In this document: piece by piece, positions 25,976 to 35,293 of the stretch
How positions within the stretch are numbered: the first letter of the stretch is position 1
How the letters are laid out: each line of letters opens with the position of its first letter
DNA from: Streptomyces sp. GS7
GTDB taxonomy: Bacteria > Actinomycetota > Actinomycetes > Streptomycetales > Streptomycetaceae
NCBI RefSeq assembly: GCF_009834125.1
Contig: NZ_CP047146.1
Location: forward strand, 4,519,501 to 4,583,500
Length of the DNA stretch: 64,000 nucleotides
Reading direction: 5' to 3'
The notes under the pieces: generated by a model
What the model saw: only the letters and a program-made list of their open reading frames with translations
The model's database searches: none
What the model was told of the DNA's origin: nothing
Translations under genes and position numbers: made by a program

Positions 25976-26651
25976 GGCGGTGCCGGTCGTCGATGAGGCG
26001 GTAGCCGTGGCCACGCACGGTCTGCAACGAGTGACGGCCGAAGGGTGTGTCGATCTTGCGCCGCAGGGCGCTGATGCGGGCCTCGACGAGATTCGGGTCC
26101 GCGGCGTCCTCCGGCCATGCGTGGTAAAGGAGGTCGCGTTTGGTGACGGCCTTGCCAGGGTGGCGGGCGAGCAGTTGAAGGATGGCGAACTCCCGGGGGG
26201 TGAGCGCGATCTTGCTGCCGGCGCGTCGGCAGGCGCGCGCTGCCACGTCGAGGGTCAGGTCGCCCACGGTGAGCACCACAGTGCTGAATGTGCTGGCGCG
26301 GCGCTGGAGTGCGCGCAGCCGGGCGAGCAGCACCGGGTAGGAGAAGGGCTTGGCAAGGTAGTCGTCGGCGCCGGTGTCCAGAGCCTCTGCCTGATCCCAT
26401 TCGCCGTCCTTGGCGGTCAGGATCAGGATGGGGGTCGTGATGCCGTCGCGTCGCAGCTGGGCACAGACCCGGTAGCCGTTGATGAGCGGGAGCATCAGGT
26501 CCAGGATGATCAACGCGTGCTCGCCCATGCGGGCTTTCCACAGGCCCTCCCGGCCGTCGTGCGCCAGGTCCACTTGGTAGCCCTCGGCCGACAGGCCGTG
26601 TCGCAGTGTGTCGGCGAGCTCGCGCTCGTCCTCGACCAGCAGGATCCGCAT
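25968..26651 (-). CDS. OmpR-family response regulator
   Basis: 227 residues. The receiver domain has acidic pocket VEDERE, phospho-acceptor Asp51 in IILDLMLP, Thr in LILTAKD and Lys in YLAKPFSYP. The C-terminal winged helix reads IALTPREFAILQLLARHPGK, RISALRRKID and TVRGHGYRLID. It is co-transcribed with the histidine kinase (8-base overlap) and divergent, at 117 bases, from the DUF2079 gene, a likely target. Confidence 0.94.
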   Translation of the reverse strand: MRILLVEDERELADTLRHGLSAEGYQVDLAHDGREGLWKARMGEHALIILDLMLPLINGYRVCAQLRRDGITTPILILTAKDGEWDQAEALDTGADDYLAKPFSYPVLLARLRALQRRASTFSTVVLTVGDLTLDVAARACRRAGSKIALTPREFAILQLLARHPGKAVTKRDLLYHAWPEDAADPNLVEARISALRRKIDTPFGRHSLQTVRGHGYRLIDDRHRHE

Positions 26652-26768
26652 GTGCCCAGCCTGGCACAGCCCCGATGCCGCTTCCTGACCGCGTGATCAG
26701 GAACGGTCAGGGAAGCATCAGCAGCGCCTGGCGATCGTGGGGCCCTCCACACCTGGAAGGCCCCAACC

Positions 26769-28190
26769 GTGCCCTCAGCTATCACCACCACGTCTGCCCT
26801 GCCTGCCGCTTCCGCCCCCGACCGGGATGGGAGGCGTCTGCGTAGCTGGTGCGGCGCGTACTGGCCTTGGGCTGCCGGGGTTGCGCTGTTCGCCGCCTAC
26901 ACGGCGGTATCGGTGCGAGACCACCAGCAGATGATCACCACCGGTTTCGACCTGGGCATCTTCGAGCAGGCCGTCCGTTCCTACGCGCACAGCCAACTGC
27001 CCGTCTCCGAACTCAAGGGCCCCGGCTTCCCGTTGCTCGGCGATCACTTCTCGCCCATCCTGGCCACTCTGGCGCCCTTCTACCGTCTGTGGCCCTCTCC
27101 CCTCATGCTGCTCCTGGCCCAGGCAGCGCTGTTCGCCGTGGGAGTGGTGCCGCTGGCTTCTTGGGCGCAGCGCGCAGCCGGCCGAGCAACCGCCCTGACG
27201 GTCGCCTTCGGCTACGGCATCTCCTGGGGGATGGCCCAGGCCGTGGGCTTCGACTTCCACGAGGTGTGCTTCGCCGTGCCGCTGCTGGCCTTCTCGCTGA
27301 CCGCGCTGGGCGAGGGGAGACTGCGCGCCGCCGTCATGTGGGCACTGCCACTCCTGCTCGTCAAGGAAGACCTCGGCCTCACAGCTGCGGTCATCGGTGC
27401 ACTGGTGGCCCGGCGCGGGCGTGTACGGCTCGGCCTGGTCGCATCCGCCGCCGGCATCGTGGGGACACTGCTGGAAGTCCTGCTCGTGATACCGGCGTTC
27501 AACCCCGGTCTGCAGTACGGGTACTGGAACAATCTCAGTTCGGGTGGGGCCAACGGGGCCGGGCTCTCGGCGGTGCTGCACGCTGCCAATTGTGGCCTCA
27601 CCGTCGTGCTGCTGCTGGCCCCGACCGCGTTCATGGCCCTCCGCTCCCCGCTGCTGTGGACCGCGCTCCCCACCCTGGGGTGGCGCTTCCTGTCCCACAA
27701 CCCTGCCTACTGGGGCACCAAGTACCACTACAGCGCGGTTCTGATGCCCATCGTCTTCGCCGCGCTCGTCGAGGCGGTCGCCACCCGGCCGGGTGGGCAA
27801 CGCGCCGCCCGCGCCCACCTGGCCATCGGCGCCGCCATCAGCGTCTTGCTGCTGCCGCTGTTCCCCCTGTCACGCCTCGCCGACGCCGCCACCTGGCACA
27901 CCAGTGCGCGCATCACCGCTGCCCACCGCATCCTGGACCGCATCCCCGACGGAGCGACCGTTGCCGCCTCCAACGGTCTCGTGCCGCAGCTCACCAGTCG
28001 CGCCACCGTCTCTGAATTCGGCCTGACTGGTAGCAGGCCCGACCCTGAGTGGATCATCGTCGACACCGCCACCCCGCAGACCTGGCCCACCTCACATGCC
28101 CAACAGGCTTGCGACATCGATATCGCCCGGTCCCACGGCTACCGGGTCGTCACCGATCAGCATGGCTACCTCTTGCTGCACCGCCCTTGA
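26769..28190 (+). CDS. DUF2079-family membrane protein
   Basis: 473 residues with about ten hydrophobic helices. DUF2079 landmarks are FDLGIFEQAVRSYAH with the DLGIFDQ-like motif, GDHFSPILATLAPFYRLWPS, GFDFHEVCFAVPLLAFSL and KEDLGL, plus HYSAVLMPIVF. A C-terminal soluble part (IPDGATVAASNGLVPQLTSR; YRVVTDQHGYLLL) matches the family. It resembles GT-C glycosyltransferase-like membrane proteins, but no activity is established. It is divergent from the two-component system, which may control it. Confidence 0.88.
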   Translation: MPSAITTTSALPAASAPDRDGRRLRSWCGAYWPWAAGVALFAAYTAVSVRDHQQMITTGFDLGIFEQAVRSYAHSQLPVSELKGPGFPLLGDHFSPILATLAPFYRLWPSPLMLLLAQAALFAVGVVPLASWAQRAAGRATALTVAFGYGISWGMAQAVGFDFHEVCFAVPLLAFSLTALGEGRLRAAVMWALPLLLVKEDLGLTAAVIGALVARRGRVRLGLVASAAGIVGTLLEVLLVIPAFNPGLQYGYWNNLSSGGANGAGLSAVLHAANCGLTVVLLLAPTAFMALRSPLLWTALPTLGWRFLSHNPAYWGTKYHYSAVLMPIVFAALVEAVATRPGGQRAARAHLAIGAAISVLLLPLFPLSRLADAATWHTSARITAAHRILDRIPDGATVAASNGLVPQLTSRATVSEFGLTGSRPDPEWIIVDTATPQTWPTSHAQQACDIDIARSHGYRVVTDQHGYLLLHRP

Positions 28191-28344
28191 ACTCCATCCC
28201 GCCCTGAGCAACGAAGCCCTGAGCATTCGCACGGCCACCCCACGGTCTCGCAACCGCGCTCTGCCGCAACAAACGTCCGTGTCGCGTTCTGTCCACGGTT
28301 CGCCCTCCCGCCAAACCGAAGCAGAAGGCGCGGGCCCTCGGGAA

Positions 28345-28587
28345 GTGCGGACCGTGCGCCAGGTCATGAGGATCAGGTCGCGACTGTACTTCGGCCCTCC
28401 GAAGGGCAACCAGGACCGCGTGGTGCCGGTGCCCGACACGCTGGCCAAGCGGATCAAAGAGCATGCGGGTCGATTCCCCAGCGTCGACGTCGAATTGCCG
28501 TGGGTGGACCCAGACCGGCCGAACCTGGCGTGGGAGGACCGCCCCAAGGTGGGGGGTGAGGATGTTCCTTTGGAGTGGACACCCTGA
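28345..28587 (+). pseudogene. Tyrosine recombinase (integrase) fragment
   Basis: The piece RLYFGPPKGNQDRVVPVPDT and LAKRIKEHAGRFPSVDV corresponds to the strand-turn-helix just after the first catalytic Arg in Streptomyces phage-type integrases (normally FG-PKGGK-R-VPLPD). It has neither the N-terminal domain nor the catalytic HxxR or Tyr. The frame ends where an IS3-like end begins (TGGACACCCTGACAATGG), so the integrase was cut there. Confidence 0.65.
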
Positions 28588-28624
28588 CAATGGATCTTGA
28601 TGGTCCGGGGAGGGATGTTCATTA

Positions 28625-29142
28625 GGACGCAAGTCTCCGTATCCGGAGGAGTTCAGGAAGGACGCCGTCGCGCTCTACCACGCTGCGGCCGGCAAGCGGA
28701 CGTACGCTGCGGTGGCCGCGGACCTCGGCATCACCGCGGAGTCGCTGCGGACGTGGGTCCGCAAGGACGACTCGCAGGCCGTGCCCGGACGCCGTGACGC
28801 GGGCGGGAGCAACGGAGGAACTGGCCCGACTGCGGGCGGAGAATGCCCGGCTGCTGAAGGTGGAGAAGGAGTGGCACCTGGAGCGCGAGATCCTGTGCCG
28901 GGCAGCCGCCTATTTCACTCGGGAGGTGAAGTGAGCCCCTGCCGCTGGGACTTCATCTCCGCCAACCGCGCTGGCTTCGGCGTGCAGCGGATCTGCCGGA
29001 TGCTCGGGGCGTCCCGCGCCGACTACTACCGGCACCTGGCCACCGAGCCGGCCCGCGCCGAGCGCCAGGCCGAGGAGGAGCGGACCGTGAGCGAGATCCG
29101 CGCCATCCACAGCGAGCACCATGGCGTCTACGGCGCCCCACG
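28625..29142 (+). pseudogene. IS3-family element remnant (orfA frameshifted, orfB truncated)
   Basis: OrfA reads GRKSPYPEEFRKDAVALYHA and VAADLGITAESLRTWVRKDD, shifts frame near 28800, and resumes ATEELARLRAENARLLKVEK and REILCRAAAYFTREVK with a stop at 28934. OrfB starts GTG 28931 (SPCRWDFISANRAGFGVQRI; GASRADYYRHLA; EIRAIHSEHHGVYGAPR) and is cut at 29142 in mid-domain. The left IS end is near 28578. No start codon matches the usual MGRKSPYP, so the element is dead. Confidence 0.8.
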
Positions 29143-29402
29143 CCGATGCCGTCGAGGAAGTACCACACCCAGATCGGGTTCGTGGTCCGCAGGCGGATCC
29201 AGTGCTCGGCGGGGAAGCCGTAGCAGGGCAGCAGTTCGGCCTCATCATCGTCCGCGATCTTCTTGGCGGCTTTGGGGACTGTCGTCCCGTACTGCTCACC
29301 GAACACCTTGACTGCCTTGGCGGCGTGCTCCTTGTCCTCGGCGTTGTAGTTGCCCTGGATGGCCTTCTTCGCTACGGGTTGGGCCGACTTCGGGAGAATC
29401 CC
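29143..29402 (-). pseudogene. IS256-family transposase fragment
   Basis: LPKSAQPVAKKAIQGNYNAE, AAKAVKVFGEQYGTTVPKAA, ELLPCYGFPAEHWIRLRTTN and PIWVW match the region before and around the RTTNPIE motif of IS256/mutator transposases. The expected catalytic Glu after NPI is replaced by Trp, and sequence stops at the junction with the IS3 remnant. Only about 85 residues of some 400 remain. Confidence 0.75.
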
Positions 29403-29440
29403 CCGGGGGGGCCGGGTGTTGGCGGTGTCCGTCAGCCCTG

Positions 29441-32400
29441 TCAGCAGAGCGGGTGATAGGGGAGTCCGGAGAAAAAGTGGTTCCAGTCGGAACGGGTGAG
29501 TGCGGGGTGAGCGGTAGCGCAGATCCGGGCTGCGGCGCGCTGGGGGTCCGTCTCCCACAGGCGGGCGGTGGCATCCGCGCCGGCCGTGGCCAGTGTGTGG
29601 CCGTCGGGACTGAATGCCAGGGCGTAGATGCGGTCGGTATGGCCGGCGAGGGTGGCGAGGGCCGTGGGCTTGTGGCGGTCTGCGACGTTCCACAGGCGTG
29701 CGGTGGTGTCGGCGCTGGCCGTGGCGAGGACGTGACCGTCGCGGCTGAACGCTACGCCGTAGACGGCATTGGTGTGGCCGGTGAGGACGGATAGTGGCCC
29801 TGGGTGATGAGGGTCGGTGACGTCCCACAGACGTGCGGTGCCGTCGAGGCCGGCCGTGGCGAGGGTGTGTCCGTCAGGGCTGAAGACGGCGGCACGGATG
29901 GACCGGGCATGGCCCGAGAGGACGGCGAGGCGGCGTGGGTTCCGGCGGTCGGTAACGTCCCACAGGCGGATGGTGCGGTCCTGACTGGTCGTCGCCAGGG
30001 TACGGCCGTCCGGGGTGAACGCCGCTGCTTCGGTGTTGTTGCGGTGGCCGGTCAGCACGGTCAGGGTGGTGGGACTGCGTGGATCGGCTACGTCCCACAG
30101 GCGTACGGTGGCGTCTTCGCTGGTGGTGGCCAGGGTGCGCCCGTCGGGGCTGAACGCGGCCTTCCAGACGGTGTCCTTGTGGCCGGTGAGGGTGGCCAGA
30201 CGGCGCGGGTTCCGGGGGTCGGTGACGTCCCACAGCCGTGTGGTGCGATCGTCGCTGGTCGTGGCGAGGATCCGGCCGTCCGGGCTGAAGGCGGCAGAGC
30301 GGACGGTGCCGGTGTGGCCGGTCACGGTGACCAGGTGCTTCGGTTGCTGAGGATCGGTGACGTTCCACAAGCGCACGGTGTGATCGATGCCGGCGGTGGC
30401 GAGAGTGCGGCGGTCGGGGGTGAATGCCGCACTGTAGAGACCGTCGGTGTGGCCGGTGAGGATCGGGCCGGGGATGTCCCACAACCGTGCGGTGGCGTCG
30501 TCACCGACCGTGGCCAGGGTGCGCCCGTCCGGGCTGAAGGCCGTCAGAACGACATCGTCGGTGTGGCCTGTGAGCGTGGCCAGGCTGTGGGGATGTGTGG
30601 GATCGGTGACATCCCACAGGCGTGCGGTGTGGTCGTTGCTCGCGGTGGCAAGCGTTCGCCCGTCGGGGCTGAAGGCGGCCGAGCGGACGGCGTCGGTGTG
30701 GCCGGTCATGGTGGCCATGGCAACCGGACGATGCCGGTCTTCGATGTTCCACAGACGTATGGTCTTGTCCGCTGCGGCGGTGGCAAGTCTGCGCCCGTCG
30801 GGGGTGAAGACGGCTGACCAGACGGTGTCGGTGTGGCCGTCAAGGGTAGCGAGGCTGCTGGGGTTCCGGGGATCGGTGACGTCCCACAAGCGTGCGGTGT
30901 GGTCGTCTCCGGCGGTGGCCAGACAATGTCCGTCGGGACTGAACGCCACCGACAGGACCGTGTCGGTGTGACCGATGAGGGGCGCGAGTCTGTTGGGGTT
31001 CCGGGGATCGGTGACATCCCACAGCTGCACGGTGCGGCGGTCGTCACTGGCCACCGCGAGGGTGCGACCGTCGGGACTGAACGCCACCGACCAGACGTTG
31101 TCGGTGTGGTTGCCGAGGGTGGCCAGGCGTGCGGGGTGCCGGGGGTCGGTGACGTCCCACAGGCGGATGGTCCTGTCGACGGAGGCGGTGGCCAGGAGGT
31201 GCCCGGCGGGGCTGAACTTCACCGACCGGACCGTGTCGGAGTGGACGGTGAGCGTGGCCAGCCCCGTCGGATTGTCCCGGGCGGCGACGTTCCAAAGCCG
31301 TACGGTGTGGTCATCGGTCGCTGCGGCCATGATGCGCCCGTCCGGGCTGAAGCCGGCGGCATCGGTGATGCCGGTCAGCCGGCTTGCATAAGGCGTGGCG
31401 AAGGCACTGAGCAGGCCGCCTCGGGCCTCGGCGGTAGGGGCGAGACGGTAGGCGGCGAGACTGAGCTGTACCGCCAGCGCCGGCGTGGTGGCGCGCTGCG
31501 CCATGGCCTCGATCGCCACCTGCCGGGACACCGCGATGTTGCGTTGCCGGTCGGCGGACTGCCGCGCGCGGACGGCAAGGACAGTGGTGACGCCCGCTAC
31601 GAGGAACGCGGCGGTGAGCAGTGCGACGAGTTGGCGGAGCCGGCGGGTGCGGCGGTGGACCGCGGCCTGTGCACTCTCCTCGGCGGTGCGGGAGACGTCG
31701 AGGAATGCGCGTTCCGGGACGGTGAGTTCTGCCCGTGCTTCCGGGGTGGCGAACGCTTCCTTCGTTGCGGCCAGACGGGTTCCCCGGTACAGCACGCCGG
31801 CGTCGTGTCCCAGTTCTTCCCAGGCTTGGGCGGCTTCGGTCAGTTTCCGGTGTAGCCGCAGGCGTTCGCGGTGTTCCTCGATCCAGGCGCGTAAGCGGGG
31901 CCATGAGGTGATGAGGGCTTCGTGGGCGAGGTCGGCGGTGTCGTCGTCGAGGGTGATCAGGCGAGCGCGGGCCAGGTGTTCGAGGACGATGCGGGTGTCG
32001 GTGGGGTTGTCCGTGTCGAGTTCGGCGTGCGGGGCGGGGCGGCGGGTGTCCTGCGTTCCCTCCCCGGGGGCGATGAGCCGCAGCAGGATGCGGCGGGCGA
32101 GGTGGGCCTGGGCCGGGGAGAGTTGGGTGTAGAGGTGTTCGGCGGTCTGGGCGACGGCGCCGTGCACACCGCCCGCCGCTTCATAGGCGTCCACGGTCAT
32201 GGTCCGGCCGCGGCGGCGGCGCCAGGTCTCCAGCAGGGCGTGCGACAGCAAGGGCAACCCGCCGGGCTCATCGGTCAGGTCGTCGATCAGCCGGCTGGTC
32301 AACGCGCGCTCGACGACCAGGTTTTCGGCCGTGGCGGGTCTGACGATGGCCTCGCGCAGCTCGGCCGGGCTCATGGGCCCGACCATCAACGTCGCATGCT

Positions 32401-33175
32401 GGAGGGCCGCCACGAGCCCGCGGTGCTCGGCGCAGCGGGGATAGAAGTCGGCGCGCACGCCCAGGACCACCCGCAGCCGGCTGCCAGGACCCTCCGCTGC
32501 CAGGAGCAGGTCGATGAACCGGTTGCGTTCCTCCGCGTCGTGGCAGAGGGAGAAGAGTTCCTCGAACTGGTCGATGATCAGCCAGACGTCCCCGTCGGCC
32601 TCGGCCGGGGTGAACAGCTGCTGGTGGCTGCGTACCGGGTGGGGCCCGGGGGTGAGGATACGCAGGGCAGCCGGTCGCAGGCCCGGGTCCTGGGTGTGCT
32701 GCAGGCAGGGGATCAGTCCGGCGCGGAGCAGCGAGGACTTGCCACTGCCGGAAGGGCCGAAGAGGGCCGCGACGCGGTGCTCGCGCACCAGCCTCACGAG
32801 TGCGTCGGTGAGCGCGCCGCGGCCGAAGAACCGTTCCTGGTCGCCGGTCTCGAAGCGGGCGAGGCCCCGATACGGCGCGCTCGCATCGTCCCCGGCGGCC
32901 GACTGCGCAGCCAGGTCCTCCCCCACCTGGCGCCAGCGCGTCTCCCACTCGGCGGTGTCCCCGCCACACGCCTCCACGTAGGCCAAGGTGACCGCAAGGG
33001 ACGGCAGTTTCTCGCCCGCGGCGGCCTGGGAGAGCGTGGGAACGGAGTACGGCACGTGCTCGGCCATCGCCCGGTAGGTGATGCCGCCCGCCTCTTGGCG
33101 CAGCTTGCGCAGTTCATAGGCGAGCCGCTGCACCGGCCCGGCTCCCGGGTCCACCGGCTTCTCACGACGCCCCAC
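29441..33175 (-). CDS. HTH - NACHT-like NTPase (nSTAND1) - TM - 14x WD40 protein
   Basis: 1244 residues from GTG 33175 (GGAG ribosome site). Residues 15-85 form an XRE-type HTH (AYELRKLRQEAGGITYRAMA; VPTLSQAAAGEKLP). The NTPase follows: FGRGALTDALV, Walker A GPSGSGKSS at 140-148, Walker B VWLIIDQFEELFSL near 197-210. A single TM helix lies at 515-535. Residues 604-1200 hold fourteen WD40 repeats with consensus FSPDGRTLATASxDxTxRLWDV, enough for two seven-bladed propellers. Such STAND ATPases are signalling or conflict-system sensors in Streptomyces; target and trigger are unknown. In-frame sequence upstream of 33175 is antisense noise. It stands alone, with IS debris downstream. Confidence 0.92.
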   Translation of the reverse strand: MGRREKPVDPGAGPVQRLAYELRKLRQEAGGITYRAMAEHVPYSVPTLSQAAAGEKLPSLAVTLAYVEACGGDTAEWETRWRQVGEDLAAQSAAGDDASAPYRGLARFETGDQERFFGRGALTDALVRLVREHRVAALFGPSGSGKSSLLRAGLIPCLQHTQDPGLRPAALRILTPGPHPVRSHQQLFTPAEADGDVWLIIDQFEELFSLCHDAEERNRFIDLLLAAEGPGSRLRVVLGVRADFYPRCAEHRGLVAALQHATLMVGPMSPAELREAIVRPATAENLVVERALTSRLIDDLTDEPGGLPLLSHALLETWRRRRGRTMTVDAYEAAGGVHGAVAQTAEHLYTQLSPAQAHLARRILLRLIAPGEGTQDTRRPAPHAELDTDNPTDTRIVLEHLARARLITLDDDTADLAHEALITSWPRLRAWIEEHRERLRLHRKLTEAAQAWEELGHDAGVLYRGTRLAATKEAFATPEARAELTVPERAFLDVSRTAEESAQAAVHRRTRRLRQLVALLTAAFLVAGVTTVLAVRARQSADRQRNIAVSRQVAIEAMAQRATTPALAVQLSLAAYRLAPTAEARGGLLSAFATPYASRLTGITDAAGFSPDGRIMAAATDDHTVRLWNVAARDNPTGLATLTVHSDTVRSVKFSPAGHLLATASVDRTIRLWDVTDPRHPARLATLGNHTDNVWSVAFSPDGRTLAVASDDRRTVQLWDVTDPRNPNRLAPLIGHTDTVLSVAFSPDGHCLATAGDDHTARLWDVTDPRNPSSLATLDGHTDTVWSAVFTPDGRRLATAAADKTIRLWNIEDRHRPVAMATMTGHTDAVRSAAFSPDGRTLATASNDHTARLWDVTDPTHPHSLATLTGHTDDVVLTAFSPDGRTLATVGDDATARLWDIPGPILTGHTDGLYSAAFTPDRRTLATAGIDHTVRLWNVTDPQQPKHLVTVTGHTGTVRSAAFSPDGRILATTSDDRTTRLWDVTDPRNPRRLATLTGHKDTVWKAAFSPDGRTLATTSEDATVRLWDVADPRSPTTLTVLTGHRNNTEAAAFTPDGRTLATTSQDRTIRLWDVTDRRNPRRLAVLSGHARSIRAAVFSPDGHTLATAGLDGTARLWDVTDPHHPGPLSVLTGHTNAVYGVAFSRDGHVLATASADTTARLWNVADRHKPTALATLAGHTDRIYALAFSPDGHTLATAGADATARLWETDPQRAAARICATAHPALTRSDWNHFFSGLPYHPLC

Positions 33176-33510
33176 GCTGCTCCCCGTCCCCCCGCAGTGC
33201 CTGACCGCCGGCCACGCTAGGCATTTCCCGGCGTACCCCGCAAGACCGGTCCATGCCGCGTGCAGCCCTCCCAAGTCGGCAGCAAGCGGATTGTTGTGAG
33301 CAGGAACCGGGATGCCTAACAACCGGGCGGTCAGCGAGTGTTGGCCGCGGTTCGGCTGATGAACGGGGGTGCCGAGCTCTGGCCCTTGGGCGCCGCGGGA
33401 CGCAGGGGTCCGCCCGGCCAAGAACTCGGCCCGACGCCGTCCGCGTCGACCTGGCAACGGACAACGCCGTAGTCCCTGCCACCACAATTTCCGAACACGA
33501 GAGGAACACG

Positions 33511-33855
33511 ATGATGAATTCGCCACGCAAGGGCGCGGTCGCGATCGCGACCGCCGTTGTGGCAGTCGGCGCAATGCTGACGGCCTCCACGACTGCATCC
33601 GCCGCGCCCTCACACACGGGCAAGGCGGCGGACTACCCCTGCTGGACGTCGTTCGACAACCCCAATGCCAACGGCGGTCCCATGATGCAGATCTATAAGA
33701 ACTGTTCTCCGGACCGTGTTGGGGTGTGCGCCAAGGACATCGAGGGCAACTACACGCACAAGAACGGGCGGATCGAAATCGGTCCGAATGGAGTCGCGTT
33801 GTGGTACTGGTCGAGCACCACCCCCGGGCACCACTACACGACCTATTTCTGCTGA
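33511..33855 (+). CDS. Small secreted four-cysteine protein
   Basis: 114 residues. The signal peptide is GAVAIATAVVAVGAMLTAST with cleavage after ASAAPS. The 80-residue mature part has four Cys (YPCW, KNCSP, GVCAKD, and the terminal YFC), so two disulfides are likely, plus GNYTHKNGRIEIGPNGVALW. ATG 33511 follows a GAGAGGAAC ribosome site. It shares the secreted, four-Cys layout but not the sequence of the 46.8-48.9 kb proteins. In the same frame, 31 more sense codons follow the TGA before TAG. The family is not recognised. Confidence 0.7.
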   Translation: MMNSPRKGAVAIATAVVAVGAMLTASTTASAAPSHTGKAADYPCWTSFDNPNANGGPMMQIYKNCSPDRVGVCAKDIEGNYTHKNGRIEIGPNGVALWYWSSTTPGHHYTTYFC

Positions 33856-33959
33856 CACGTAAAGAGCGCCCAGGCGCTCGACGCCCTCGTCGGCGCCGGA
33901 ACCGCCGTCGTGGCGGTCGCTGAACGCCGGAGCGGCTTCTGGGGCGAGTAGCGGTGAAC

Positions 33960-33999
33960 AAGGGGTGCCCAGCCCGTTAAGGCTGGGCACCCCTTGTTT
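33960..33999 (+). terminator. Strong intrinsic terminator
   Basis: AAGGGGTGCCCAGCC and GGCTGGGCACCCCTT are perfect 15-base arms around CGTTAA, followed by GTTTG. It lies about 100 bases after the small secreted protein gene and would terminate it. Its position before the CopD gene also insulates that promoter. Confidence 0.9.
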
Positions 34000-34106
34000 G
34001 TGCGCTTCTTCGCGTCTGTAGCGAGGGCGGCATCGGCGGGCGGGGGCGCCAATCCGTCCTCACGCGCCCGATCCGCGGCACCACCTCCCCCTAACCGGGC
34101 AGAAAC

Positions 34107-34125
34107 TTAGGCTAGGCTAACCTAC
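34107..34125 (+). promoter_or_regulatory. Iron-box-like operator (DmdR/IdeR/DtxR type)
   Basis: TTAGGCTAGGCTAACCTAC matches the Streptomyces/mycobacterial iron box TTAGGTTAGGCTcACCTAA at 16 of 19 positions, including both arms' TTAGG and CCTA cores. It ends one base before the GTG start of the CopD-family gene. Its position implies that the transcript begins at or near the start codon and that bound regulator would block transcription. Confidence 0.65.
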
Positions 34126-34126
34126 C

Positions 34127-35293
34127 GTGAACTTCGCGCATCTGGCCGCCTCGGTCGGCTACAGCACGCCTCCGCCCTGGCGGATCCTCACCAAATCCGG
34201 CTATTTCGCCGGCCTGTCCGGAGCCGTCGGCGCCACGGTGACGTACGCGGCGGTGGTCCGCCCGGCACTTCGCGCGAGCCAGAGCGAACACGGTGACGTC
34301 GACGCTCTACGCCGGCGGACGGCGGTCTTTCTGGCCTGGGCCGGGGTCGTCCTGCTCGTGGCCGGCTACTTCCAGCTCGCCGCTCGCCTGGCCCGGTCCG
34401 GCAAGGGCATGCCGTTCGGCGACGCTCTCGCGCCGGGACGGATCTGGGACTTCCTGCGCGCACCCGCCGCGAAGGGGACGTGGATGGCCCAGGGCACGAT
34501 CTACCTGGCCCAAAACGCCGCCCTGGTCCTGTCCTCCGCCGCGCTCATCGCGCTCTTCACCCCGCAGGCACGACGGCACCTGAACACCCTCGCTCTGACC
34601 GCCCTGCCCCTGGCGCTCGCGACCTCGCTCATCGCGGCGATACCCGCCTCCGCACCGAAGAACGCAGACCACGTCCTCGACCCTCTGTTCGCTCAGGTCC
34701 ACGTCGTCAGCGGCACGGTGTGGATCGGCGGTCTGGCCCTGCTCGCCACCCTCGCCGAAGCCCGTGGCCGACTGAGCCAGAACGCCGGGGTGCTGTGGGC
34801 GGACCTCTGGCGCCGCTTCAGCTTCGTCGCCCTGGTCTGCGTCGGCGCCGTGCTCACCTCCGGCCTGTGGATGAGCTGGAAACACGTCGGCGGCATCGGG
34901 CAGTTGTGGACGACGACCTACGGATTCTTCCTGCTCATCAAGATCGTGCTGGTCCTGGGCATGGTCACGGCTGGCGGCGTCAACCAGTTCTGGCTGATGC
35001 CCCGCATCGCCCAGGCCCGCCGCGCCGACTCCACGGACCCTCTCCTCCACCTGACGCTACGGCACTTCCCGAAAGTCGTCTGGGCCGAGGTCGCCCTCGG
35101 GGCCACCGTCCTGGCCGTCGTCCCCTTCCTCAGCGGCTCCGCCCGCACCGAGGCCGGCAGCCCGCCGCCCGTCACGAGCGGCAGCATCTTCGCCGTGGGC
35201 GCCGCACTGGTCCTCGCCCTCGCGGCCTCGCTCTACATCACGGTGAGGACCTCCGACGCCCTCTCCCGACGCGAGCCCCCGGCCACACCCTGA
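34127..35293 (+). CDS. CopD-family integral membrane protein
   Basis: 388 residues with about eight TM helices. The CopD signature region is LDPLFAQVHVVSGTVWIGGL with following LWRRFSFVALVCVGAVLTSG and WTTTYGFFLLIKIVLVLGMV. CopD proteins are linked to copper import or redox handling in the inner membrane. The GTG start has no ribosome site and abuts the operator, so it is probably leaderless. Regulation by an iron-type repressor would be unusual for a copper protein. The N-terminus YSTPPPWRILTKSGYFAGL lacks a signal peptide. No CopC partner is adjacent. Confidence 0.85.
   Translation: MNFAHLAASVGYSTPPPWRILTKSGYFAGLSGAVGATVTYAAVVRPALRASQSEHGDVDALRRRTAVFLAWAGVVLLVAGYFQLAARLARSGKGMPFGDALAPGRIWDFLRAPAAKGTWMAQGTIYLAQNAALVLSSAALIALFTPQARRHLNTLALTALPLALATSLIAAIPASAPKNADHVLDPLFAQVHVVSGTVWIGGLALLATLAEARGRLSQNAGVLWADLWRRFSFVALVCVGAVLTSGLWMSWKHVGGIGQLWTTTYGFFLLIKIVLVLGMVTAGGVNQFWLMPRIAQARRADSTDPLLHLTLRHFPKVVWAEVALGATVLAVVPFLSGSARTEAGSPPPVTSGSIFAVGAALVLALAASLYITVRTSDALSRREPPATP

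Noticed and set aside
33176..33961. N-terminal extension of the WD40 protein frame up to 33961
   Set aside because: This part is antisense to the small secreted protein, is Arg/Ser-rich and lacks a ribosome site; GTG 33175 before the HTH domain has one.
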